Shown piece by piece: positions 7,982 to 15,849 of a DNA stretch of 19,080 bases. Position 1 is the stretch's first letter. Each line of letters opens with the position of its first letter. The notes beneath the pieces are model-generated. The model did no database searches. It had not been told where the DNA came from and was given only the letters and a program-made list of their open reading frames with translations. Origin of the DNA: Desulfarculales bacterium UBA696. GTDB lineage: Bacteria > Desulfobacterota > Syntrophobacteria > Syntrophobacterales > Syntrophobacteraceae. The position numbers and the translations under genes are program-made. The stretch covers positions 1-19,080 of the forward strand of contig DBMO01000047.1 of the NCBI GenBank assembly GCA_002298995.1, written 5' to 3'.

Positions 7982-10900
7982 ATGGATTTCGAGGAAAAAG
8001 TAGGATCGGTAATGGTCGTTGGCGGCGGGATAGCGGGCATACAGGCATCGCTCGATCTCGCGAACAGCGGCTATTACGTCTACCTGGTCGAGAGTACCGG
8101 CGCTATCGGCGGCGCCATGTCCCAGGTTGACAAGACCTTTCCGACAAACGACTGCGCGATGTGAATTCTCTCGCCCAAGTTGGTCGAGTGCGGTCGGCAC
8201 TTGAACATTCAACTGATGACCTTAACGGAACTCGAGCGGGTTGACGGCGAGGCCGGCAATTTCACGGTTTCGCTTCGCAAACATCCGCGCTACGTGGACA
8301 TTGATAAGTGCATTGCGTGCGGCAGGTGCGTTGAAAAATGCCCCCGGCAGGTCCGTGACGAGTTCAACCGATATACCGATTCCCGCAAGGCGATCTACCT
8401 CAAATACCCCCAGGCGGCCCCACTCAAATACCAGATCGATGCCCGTCACTGCATCAGGATGCGCGGCGGAAGGTGCGCCGAGTGCGAGAAAGCCTGCCCG
8501 CGGGGGGCGATCAGGTTCGACGATTCCGAGCAGCAAGTCGAGGTAAAGGTCGGGTCGATAATTCTCGCACCAGGCTTTCAGCCCTTTGATCCATTCGAAC
8601 TGGGGGCCTGGGGTTTCGGCCGGTTCAGAAACGTCATGACCGGAATGGAATTCGAGCGATTGCTCGCCGTGTCGGGTCCGACCAGCGGCAACGTGCTTCG
8701 GCCCTCCGACGGCAAGCCGGTCAGGAAGATGGCATTCCTTCAGTGCATCGGGAGCCGCAATTACAACCAGATCCACAAGAGCTACTGTTCGGCTGTCTGT
8801 TGCATGTACGCCATAAAGCAGGCGATGATCGCCCTGGAGAATAACAAGGACCTTCGCATCTCGGTTTTTTACGTGGATGTCAGGACCCACGGCAAGGACT
8901 TCGAGCGTTTCTACGACAAAGCCCGGCAGAAAGGTATCAGCTTCCATCGGTGCCGCGTCCACTCGGTCGAGCCGTCGGAATCGGCCAACGAGGTCTGCCT
9001 GCGATATATGACCGAAAACGGCAAACAGGTGAGCGAAAATTTCGAGATTGTTGTGCTTTCCGTGGGAATGGAGACCAACTTTGAGACCACCCTGCTCGCG
9101 GAACGAACAGGCATCGAGCTGACTCCGGAAGGGTTCGCCTCCACTTCGTGCTTTGCACCCGTTGCCACGTCGCGGCCCGGAATCTTCGCCTGCGGCGCTT
9201 TTACCGGCCCGAAGGACATTCCACTCTCGGTCATAGAGGCTTCGGCCTCGGCAACAGCCGCGGCGGTGCGCTTATCCGACGTTCGGTACAGCCAGTCGCA
9301 CACGAGGCAGTTTCCACCAGAGCGAAAAACAGGCGAGGAGGACCCCCGCATAGGGGTTTTTATCTGCAAATGCGGGTCGAATATAGCGGAGGTCGTCAGG
9401 GTAAGGGACCTTGCACGCTATGCCGAGACCCTCCCGCACGTCGTATTTGTCGAGACCTCTCTTTTTGCCTGTTCTCAGGATTCGCAGGAACTCATCAAAA
9501 AAAGAATCGGGGATGAGGGACTAAACCGGATCGTAATTGCTTCCTGCACTCCTCGCACCCACGAACAGCTTTTCAGGGAAACCCTCAAGGCGTCGGGGCT
9601 CAATGAATGCCTGGTGGAGATGGCAAACATCCGCAACCAGCTTGCGTGGGTGCATTCGAGCGAACCCGAGGCGGCAAACGCAAAGGCGATGGACCTCATC
9701 AGGATGGCGGTTGCCAAGGCGGCCCTGCTCGAGCCGGTCCCTGCCGTATCGGTCAGGATCACCCCCCAGGCGCTGGTAATAGGCGGCGGAGTTGCGGGGA
9801 TGGTTGCCTCCCTTGAGCTTGCCGACCAGGGTTTTCCGGTGCACCTGGTCGAAAAGGCCGCCCAACTCGGCGGAAACGCGCGCCACCTGTTCAGGACGTG
9901 GAAAAACGATCCGGTCCCGAGCTACATCGAGACGCTTTCCACCCGGATCAGGGAACACAGCCTCATTTCGGTCCATCTCAAATCCACGGTCTTTGATGCC
10001 GAAGGCTTCGTTGGAAGCTTCCGCTCTGTCGTACAGAAGCCGACCGGAAATGTTGCCGTTGACCACGGTGTCACCATCCTGGCAACAGGCGCCCAGGCAT
10101 TCAAGCCCAATGAATACGACTACGGGCTTTCACAAAACATCTTTACCTCCCTTGAATTCGATAAACTTCACTCGGCGGGCGACGAGCGGATACTGAACGG
10201 GCTGAATTTCGTATTCATCCAGTGCGTAGGGTCGAGGGAGCCCGAGCGCAATTACTGCTCCAGAGTCTGCTGCACTCATTCGATCCAGTCCGCGATAGCC
10301 CTCAAGGAGGGCAACCGCGACCGAAAGGTCTTCGTACTCTACCGCGATATTCGAACCTACGGACTGCGTGAGGAACTCTACAGGCGCGCCCGCGAGTTGG
10401 GGGTTATATTTATCAACTACGAAGCGCACCAGAAACCCAACGTCGTGATGAAGGAAGAAAACCTGGAGGTGATCGTCTGGGACCACGTCCTGCACGAGCC
10501 CTTCAGCATACCGGCGGACGTGATAGTCCTGGCCACGGCGGTTGTGGCAAACCCCGAGACGAAGGAACTCGCAAAGCTCTACAAACTTCCACTCGACATG
10601 GATGGCTTTCTGCAGGAGGCGCATGTTAAGCTGCGCCCGGTGGACTTTGCAACCGACGGAGTGTTCCTGGCCGGGCTCGCGCACTACCCGAAGCCGACTG
10701 AGGAAACAATAGCACAGGCCCAGGCAGCGGTTGCCAGGGCCGTGACGGTGCTCTCGAGCCGCTGGATCGGCCTCGATCTGGTCAAGGGGAGGGTGGACGA
10801 AAACAAGTGCGACTGCTGCGCTCTGTGCCTTGATGTGTGCCCTTACGGGGCCCTGGCGGTCGAACGGGAGCGACTCGATGCGGGAGCTGAAGGCGCGGCC

Positions 10901-11047
10901 CCGAAACAGAAGCTTGTCGTTCGCGCCGCGAAATGCAAGGGCTGCGGTTTTTGCCAGGCTACCTGTCCAAAAGAAGGCATAAGCGTGACGGGTTTTTCCT
11001 ACCGGCAGCTCTCGGCCCAGGTCCGGGCCGCGCTGGACTGCGGCTAA
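7982..11047 (+). CDS. hdrA: Selenoprotein HdrA: two-module heterodisulfide reductase subunit A
   Basis: HdrA carries the FAD that bifurcates electrons between ferredoxin and the HdrB-type centre. Read through the TGA at codon 61 it has 1021 residues. The first FAD-binding motif is VVGGGIAGIQASLDLA (12-27). NDCAM-Sec-ILSPKLVECG follows; Sec61 replaces a Cys conserved in the HdrA family, where Sec is also known in methanogens. Ferredoxin motifs lie at C110/113/116/120 and C157/165/168/172. A second HdrA-like module begins at IGVFICKCGSNIAE and has its own FAD motif VIGGGVAGMVASLELAD near 597-613, without a second Sec site. Two C-terminal [4Fe-4S] motifs start near residues 942 and 984. Canonical methanogen HdrA is shorter; the doubled form is seen in sulfate reducers. 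It starts 6 nt after the preceding stop and is probably translationally coupled. Confidence 0.93.
8185..8203 (+). promoter_or_regulatory. SECIS element of HdrA
   Basis: The stem CGAGTGC/GCACTTG (7 bp, one G-U pair) encloses the loop GGTCG. The loop begins 27 nt after the TGA at 8162-8164. The loop starts with G-G-U, as in the other Hdr gene of this operon. It lies inside coding sequence for a conserved part of HdrA, so it must satisfy both protein and RNA constraints. Confidence 0.75.
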
Positions 11048-11080
11048 AGCCTGCACTATCCCTATCTGGAGGATTTGAAA

Positions 11081-11545
11081 TTGTCGGAGTGGCAACCCGG
11101 ATTCGAACCGAAAATTCTGGCCTTCGCCTGCAACTGGTGCTCGTACGCCGCCGCTGACCTTGCCGGTACCGCGCGCATGCAGTATCCGACCAACATTCGC
11201 ATAATCCGCGTGATGTGCTCGGGAATGGTTCATCCGGGCCTGGTCACCGAGGCCTTTCAGGCAGGCGCCGACGGCGTGCTGGTAATGGGCTGCCACCTTG
11301 GCGAATGCCACTACCAGGACGGCAATCACAAGGCAAAGGCGAGGCTTGCGGTAATAGATGAAATGCTCTCGCTTCTGGGACTCGAACAGGAGCGCTTTAG
11401 GCTGATTTGGTATTCCTCGGCGGAATCGGAGCGATTCGCCGCGGTTGCGCGCGAAGTAACCGATGTTTTAAAGAAACTGGGGCCTTCTCCATACCGTCGA
11501 GATGCGTCGGAATACGCCGATAAAGGGATAATCCAATGCCTGTAA
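11081..11545 (+). CDS. mvhD: MvhD-type electron-transfer subunit (F420-non-reducing hydrogenase delta subunit)
   Basis: MvhD is an iron-sulfur protein that links the hydrogenase to HdrA. The protein has about 154 residues and five conserved cysteines: C17 and C20 in FACNWCSYAAADLAG, C46 in IRVMCSG, and C71 and C76 in MGCHLGECHY. Some methanogen homologues have Sec at one of these sites, but here all are Cys. There is no ATG. I chose the TTG at 11081 because GGAGG lies 8 nt upstream; the TTG at 11075 is only 2 nt from it. It lies 33 nt after hdrA and overlaps mvhG by 10 nt, which suggests coupled synthesis in stoichiometric amounts. Confidence 0.92.
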   Translation: MSEWQPGFEPKILAFACNWCSYAAADLAGTARMQYPTNIRIIRVMCSGMVHPGLVTEAFQAGADGVLVMGCHLGECHYQDGNHKAKARLAVIDEMLSLLGLEQERFRLIWYSSAESERFAAVAREVTDVLKKLGPSPYRRDASEYADKGIIQCL

Positions 11546-12474
11546 CCATAGCGGCTGAGGTGCTGAGCGGCTGCACGGGATGTGAAATCGCCCTGCTAAA
11601 TACCGGCGATGGATTTCTGAAGCTGCTAGACCGCATTGAAATCGTCCACATGCCGCTTTTGATGGACAGCAAGTATTTTGGCCCGGATGAAGGGTCGGAA
11701 GAAATCGATATCCCGCGCTCCGACATCGGATTTATCAGCGGCAGTATACGCAACCGGGAGCAGCTCCTGCTGGCCCGGACCATGAGGGAGCGGTGCGGCG
11801 TGATAGTGGCTTTCGGGACCTGCGCCGCTTATGGCGGCATCCCGGCCCTCATAAACCTCTTCGACAACAAGGATCTTTTTCGCCGCTATTACCGGACGGC
11901 CGAAGCAACCGATTCGGCATCGAGCCCCTGCGAGGTTGTCCCGCCGCTCCTCGATCGCACCTTTGCACTTGATGAAAAAATAGAGGTAGATGCCTTTATT
12001 CCGGGATGCCCGCCGCACCCCGACAGCATTGCCGATGCGCTGGATCGCCTCATCGAGGGCAGGCTGCCCGAAACGCCGGTCCAAAGCGTCTGCGACGCCT
12101 GCCCGGCAAAGCGGGAAGGTAAAGGCACGGTGCAAAAGATCAAGCGTTTCCTGAAAAACGCGCGCTATCAGCCCGAAAAACCGCTTGGCGAAATGCGCTG
12201 TCTTCTTGAGCAGGGCCTGTTGTGCATTGGTCCCGTAACGCAGGCCGGGTGCTCGGGGAAAAGCGGCTGCGCACCCCGGTGCATCCAGGCTCGGGTCCCC
12301 TGCCGCGGCTGCTACGGTCCGGTTCGCCGCGGAGGCAACCAGTTGCTGGATATGCTGAACGCGCTGGCAAGCAACGGCATAGACACTAAAAACCTGCCCG
12401 ACAGGTTATCCATGCTCAGATTCTCCGGCGCGCACTCAATGCTCCCGCGCCAAGTGAGAAAGCCGTCTTCTTGA
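11536..12474 (+). CDS. mvhG: Hydrogenase small subunit (MvhG-like)
   Basis: This 312-residue iron-sulfur subunit relays electrons from the NiFe(Se) site. The proximal-cluster cysteines are C13 and C16 in SGCTGCEIALL. FGTCAAYGGIP and FIPGCPPHPDSI supply the further proximal ligands. The C-terminal half has CDACPAK, GCSGKSGCAPRC and CRGCYGP, consistent with additional clusters in the MvhG/FrhG family. There is no twin-arginine signal, so the enzyme is cytoplasmic, as expected for group 3 hydrogenases. The final TGA looks like a true stop: no homologous sequence follows, only intergenic repeats. The gene overlaps mvhD by 10 nt. The gap to mvhA, 294 nt, is unexpectedly long for a subunit pair. 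Confidence 0.93.
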   Translation: MPVTIAAEVLSGCTGCEIALLNTGDGFLKLLDRIEIVHMPLLMDSKYFGPDEGSEEIDIPRSDIGFISGSIRNREQLLLARTMRERCGVIVAFGTCAAYGGIPALINLFDNKDLFRRYYRTAEATDSASSPCEVVPPLLDRTFALDEKIEVDAFIPGCPPHPDSIADALDRLIEGRLPETPVQSVCDACPAKREGKGTVQKIKRFLKNARYQPEKPLGEMRCLLEQGLLCIGPVTQAGCSGKSGCAPRCIQARVPCRGCYGPVRRGGNQLLDMLNALASNGIDTKNLPDRLSMLRFSGAHSMLPRQVRKPSS

Positions 12475-12479
12475 AAGCA

Positions 12480-12499
12480 GGCAGGTTGGAAAGCCTGCC
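12480..12499 (+). repeat. Short hairpin just after mvhG
   Basis: GGCAGG (12480-12485) and CCTGCC (12494-12499) pair around an 8-nt loop, 6 nt after the mvhG stop. The surrounding sequence GCAGGTTGGAAAGCCTGCC, with a later GGCGGGGCAGG near 12521-12531, allows an alternative pairing with CCTGCCCC. No T-run follows, so it is not an obvious intrinsic terminator. It may stabilise or process the mRNA within the operon. Confidence 0.45.
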
Positions 12500-12583
12500 C
12501 CACAGGCACTCGAAGGTTTGGCGGGGCAGGACCGGAAGCGCGCGCGGGACCAATGCATGTGGGGGTGCGACGGCGGACAAAAT

Positions 12584-12665
12584 GTAGGGTGGGCGCGGGT
12601 TTTTCGTGCCCACCGATTGCTGCTCGGAACTGAACGGTGGGCACAAAAACACGTGCCCACCCTAC
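12584..12665. repeat. MITE-like inverted repeat between mvhG and mvhA
   Basis: The left arm (12584-12615) starts GTAGGGTGGGCGCGGG and ends TCGTGCCCACCG. The right arm (12635-12665) is its near-perfect complement, with two mismatches and one gap over about 31 nt. The 19-nt centre contains no gene. GTAGGGTGGGC-type palindromes are, to my recollection, widespread non-autonomous repeats in bacterial genomes. It splits the two hydrogenase subunit genes, which are normally contiguous, and could lower read-through or create an mRNA processing site. Confidence 0.75.
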
Positions 12666-12768
12666 TTGTTGAGCGATATTGAGTCACAAATGCTGCCGAA
12701 TTGCCCTGAATAATTGTTTACCGTCAAGATCGGGCTAACCTTTATCCCGGCCATATTGAGAGGAATCC

Positions 12769-14499
12769 ATGAACCCAGGCTCTGCGGGTACCGCACCGAA
12801 CGGGACTTCGGCCAGAGAAATTGTTATTCAGCCGGTCACGCGCATCGAAGGCCATGCGCGAATCGGCATCAGGCTGGATGAAAACGGGAATGCTGCCGAA
12901 GCCCGCGTGCATATCATGTCCATGCGCGGATTCGAAAAATTTCTGGAAGGCCGCCCCGCGGAAGAAGTCCCCGGGATTGTCACCCGGATCTGCGGCGTCT
13001 GTCCATGGCATCACCACCTGGCGTCGAATATTGCCGTCGAGGGCTGCTTTGGAGTTCAGCCTCCTCCGGCGGCCGTGCTTCTTCGGGAGCTTACCCTGGT
13101 GCAGGCTCATATCAGCGACAAGGTGCTCCATTTCTTTTTCCTGGCCGGCCCAGATTTCCTGCTCGAACCAGGCGACCGCTCGGTAAGGAATATTATGTGG
13201 ATAGCGCGTAAATCGCCGGAGCTTGCCGAAAAAGTGATCCGGATGCGCTACAACGGGCACATGATGCTGGAAAAATTCGCCGGGCGCTCAATCCATCCGG
13301 AAGCGATAGTGCCGGGCGGATTTTCGAAGCCGATGACCGCGCGCGAACGAGACGAAATGCGCGTTGGCGCCCGCGAGCAGCTCGATTTTGCGAGGTACGC
13401 CCTCGATTTTGCCAAGGAACGGGTGTTTCCAAAATTCGATCCCGCGACGATGGAACTTGGCCGAATTACAACCGGTTTCCTCGGCATGGTGGACCCCGAG
13501 GACGGCAGCTTGAGGCTCACGGATGGGGTGCTGCGGCTAATGCGGCCGGGCGGCTCCTTCCACGAATTTTCACAGCGTGAATATACCGATTTCATAGGGG
13601 AACACGTCGAGCCATGGTCGTATGCGAAATTCCCCTACGCGCGCGGTTGGGGCGACGGCTTCTCGATGGACCTCGAAAATCCCTGCGGCATTTACAGGAC
13701 CAACAGCCTGGCCAGGCTTAACGTGGCGGACTCGATCGGCACTCCGCTAGCGCAGGCCGAGCTCTCTGAATTCCGCTCTCTTTTCGGGCGGCCCGCTCAA
13801 TCTACCATGCTCTACCACTGGGCGCGCCTCATCGAGCTGCTATATGCATGCGAGCGGGTTATCGAGCTTCTCGACCATCCCGATATCACTGATCAGCGTA
13901 TCAGAAGCGAAGTCACACCCAGGGCGGGCCGCGGCGTGGGGTGCGTCGAAGCCCCGCGCGGAACTTTGATACACGACTATTCCACGGATGAAAACGGGTG
14001 CATCTCGCGGGCCAACCTGATTGTCGGGACCACGCATAACCAGGCCCCTATAAATATGAGTGTTAACCGCGCCGCCCGTGACCTCATAAAGGACGGCAGG
14101 GTGGACGACGAATTGCTCAACAGGATAGAGATGGCCGTTCGCGCCTACGACCCCTGAATTTCCTGCGCGACGCATCGCCTGGATGGCGGTGGCACATTCG
14201 AGATCAGTGTTGTGGATGCCAATGGAAACCATGTGGGGAAGGGGTTCGCAGTGAATACAACCGGCAAGAAAGAAAAAAGGCCGATAGTCCGTGCCGAACG
14301 AGTCGATACAAAGTGCGGCTACATCGGACACATGACGGTTGACGATATAAAGTCGCGCTCGTTTGGCGAAAATGTGAATCTCGCATGCCCCGAGTGCGGC
14401 AAAATTCACCTCACGGTAGAAGAAGCCGAGGAAGCCGAAGCCAAGGTGTTGCGCAAATCCAAGCGCTTTGCCAAATTAAAATCAGACGCTGAAATATAG
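12769..14499 (+). CDS. mvhA: Selenoprotein: [NiFeSe]-hydrogenase large subunit (MvhA-like) with long C-terminal extension
   Basis: Read through the TGA at codon 463 it has 576 residues. The N-terminal metal-site motif is RICGVCPWHH (C75, C78). The C-terminal motif is YDP-Sec463-ISC466ATH469. Sec replaces the first Cys of DPCxxCxxH, exactly as in [NiFeSe] hydrogenases. Other large-subunit landmarks include PVTRIEGHA (22-30) and TTHNQAPINMSVNRAARDL near 430-450. The maturation protease should cut after His469. The first ~30 residues beyond resemble a normal extension (GGGTFEISVVDANGNHVG). About 75 more residues follow with TKCGYIGH and CPECGKIH, a possible zinc ribbon, then a charged tail. A GTG at 14251, preceded by GGGGAAGGGG at 6-nt spacing, might also start a separate 82-residue product in the same frame. 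GAGAGGA precedes the main ATG. Confidence 0.92.
14173..14191 (+). promoter_or_regulatory. SECIS element of the hydrogenase large subunit
   Basis: The stem CATCGCC/GGCGGTG (7 bp, one T-G pair) encloses the loop TGGAT. The loop begins 22 nt after the TGA at 14155-14157. The loop has G-G at its second and third positions but lacks the G-G-U of the two Hdr elements, so it is the least typical of the three. Confidence 0.68.
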
Positions 14500-14536
14500 C
14501 CGAAGTTGCGGCTGCTTTATGACACAGTCAGACTAG

Positions 14537-14605
14537 GGACTTGTCCGTAAATAAGCACAGTTCTAACGTCCTGTTGGCGATGCAACCTTATTTACGGATA
14601 AGTCC
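14537..14605. repeat. Inverted repeat between convergent mvhA and icd
   Basis: GGACTTGTCCGTAAATAAG (14537-14555) and CTTATTTACGGATAAGTCC (14587-14605) are complementary at 18 of 19 positions, around a 31-nt loop. The element lies between the ends of two convergent genes, where a bidirectional terminator would be useful. It lacks the GC-rich stem plus T-run of a classical terminator. The sharp ends and AT-rich arms could equally be those of a small non-autonomous mobile element. Confidence 0.7.
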
Positions 14606-14613
14606 TCAGCCCT

Positions 14614-15849
14614 TCAGCCCATTCGCTCGACCATTGCATGTGCGAACTCGGAACACCTTACTTCGCGCGCGCCGGCCATCTGGCGAGCGAGATCGTATGT
14701 GACGATCCTGTCCTTGATTGTTTTCTCCATGGCGGTGCGTATGAGTTCCGCCGATTCGATCCAGCCCATGTAGTCGAGCATCATTGCGCTCGACAGTATT
14801 AGAGATCCCGGATTCACCTTGTCCAGTCCGGCATACTTGGGGGCCGTGCCGTGGGTTGCCTCGAACATCGCGCATCCGTCTCCGATATTTGCCCCCGGGG
14901 CCATTCCGAGTCCGCCGACCTGCGCCGCCAGTGCATCGGATAGATAATCGCCGTTGAGATTGGGCGTCGCTATAACGCTGTACTCCTCGGGGCGAAGAAG
15001 CACCTGCTGAAACATTGAATCGGCTATGCGGTCGTTTATTATCACCTTGCCGGCGGGGAGATTCCCCGGCGGCCTCTCCTGGACTTCCGCCTCGGTAATC
15101 GTGCGATCCGCGAACTCCTCGGCCGCGACCTCGTAGCCCCATTTGCGGAAGGCCCCCTCGGTGAATTTCATTATATTTCCCTTGTGCACGATGGTGACCG
15201 TCGGAAGGTCCTTCTCGATAGCATACTGGATGGCGCGCCGAACCAGCCGCTTGGTCCCGCGCAAGCTTATCGGCTTGATTCCGATCCCGGATTGCTCGGG
15301 AAGCTTTACGCCGAACTGCTCATGGAGGAAACCGGCGAGCTTTTGTGCCTCCCGAGACCCCGCGGGCCATTCGATCCCGGCATAGACGTCCTCGGTGTTT
15401 TCCCGAAAGACCGTCATATTGACTCTCTCGGGATGGCGAACGGGGGAAGGCAGGCCCGAAAAATACCTCACGGGCCGGATGCAGGCGTATAAATCGAGCA
15501 ATTGCCGCAGCATTACATTGATGCTTCTGAGGCCGGTGCCGACGGGAGTGGTAAGAGGGCCCTTGATGGAAACGACGCTCTTTCGGATCATCTGGACGGT
15601 CTTGGCGGGCAGCGATTCACCGGTCCGGGCCTGGGCTTTTTCGCCAGCCGGAAGCTCGAACCAGTGTATTTTCCTCCTGCCGGAATAGGCTTTTGAAACG
15701 GCGCTATCAAGAACATGCCTGCCGGCCACCCAGATGTCCGGACCTATACCGTCGCCTTCTATGTAGCCTATGTTCGGATTGTCGGGGACCCTCGGCCGCA
15801 AATGCTCGTCGAGGCTGATCCACTCACCGCTGAATTGTTGATCGTTCAT
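14614..15849 (-). CDS. icd: Isocitrate dehydrogenase (NADP+)
   Basis: This TCA-cycle enzyme oxidises isocitrate to 2-oxoglutarate and CO2. The 411 residues compare with 416 in E. coli Icd. Landmarks are IEGDGIGPDIW (30-40), SIKGPLTTPVGTGLRSINVMLRQ around the substrate-site Ser109, RENTEDVYAGIEW, HKGNIMKFTEGAF, NLNGDYLSDALAAQVGGLG and EATHGTAPKYAGLDKVNPGS. The Lys-Tyr in HGTAPKYAG is the usual NADP determinant. Ser109 corresponds to the serine phosphorylated by AceK in enterics, but no aceK is seen here. Its ATG overlaps the prmA stop by one base (TGATG), and AAGGAT lies upstream, so it is probably the last gene of a ridA-prmA-icd operon. Confidence 0.96.
   Translation of the reverse strand: MNDQQFSGEWISLDEHLRPRVPDNPNIGYIEGDGIGPDIWVAGRHVLDSAVSKAYSGRRKIHWFELPAGEKAQARTGESLPAKTVQMIRKSVVSIKGPLTTPVGTGLRSINVMLRQLLDLYACIRPVRYFSGLPSPVRHPERVNMTVFRENTEDVYAGIEWPAGSREAQKLAGFLHEQFGVKLPEQSGIGIKPISLRGTKRLVRRAIQYAIEKDLPTVTIVHKGNIMKFTEGAFRKWGYEVAAEEFADRTITEAEVQERPPGNLPAGKVIINDRIADSMFQQVLLRPEEYSVIATPNLNGDYLSDALAAQVGGLGMAPGANIGDGCAMFEATHGTAPKYAGLDKVNPGSLILSSAMMLDYMGWIESAELIRTAMEKTIKDRIVTYDLARQMAGAREVRCSEFAHAMVERMG

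Noticed and set aside
11095..11112. tRNA T-arm-like sequence GGATTCGAACC
   Set aside because: It lies inside the mvhD coding sequence (WQPGFEPKIL), and no acceptor, D or anticodon arms surround it.
10130..11329. Long minus-strand open frame of about 399 codons opposite hdrA
   Set aside because: It is antisense to well-supported hdrA and mvhD coding sequence and has no recognisable domain; GC-rich DNA readily produces such shadow frames.
12472..12474. TGA at the end of mvhG as a fourth selenocysteine codon
   Set aside because: No cysteine is expected there in the family. The downstream frame has no homology and enters intergenic repeats, so it is a normal stop.
7436..14157. In-frame TGA codons read as ordinary stops, making pseudogenes or split genes
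   Set aside because: All three fall at cysteine positions of redox motifs, the frames remain intact on both sides, and each has a plausible SECIS stem-loop at the right distance. Three independent nonsense mutations with this pattern are not credible.
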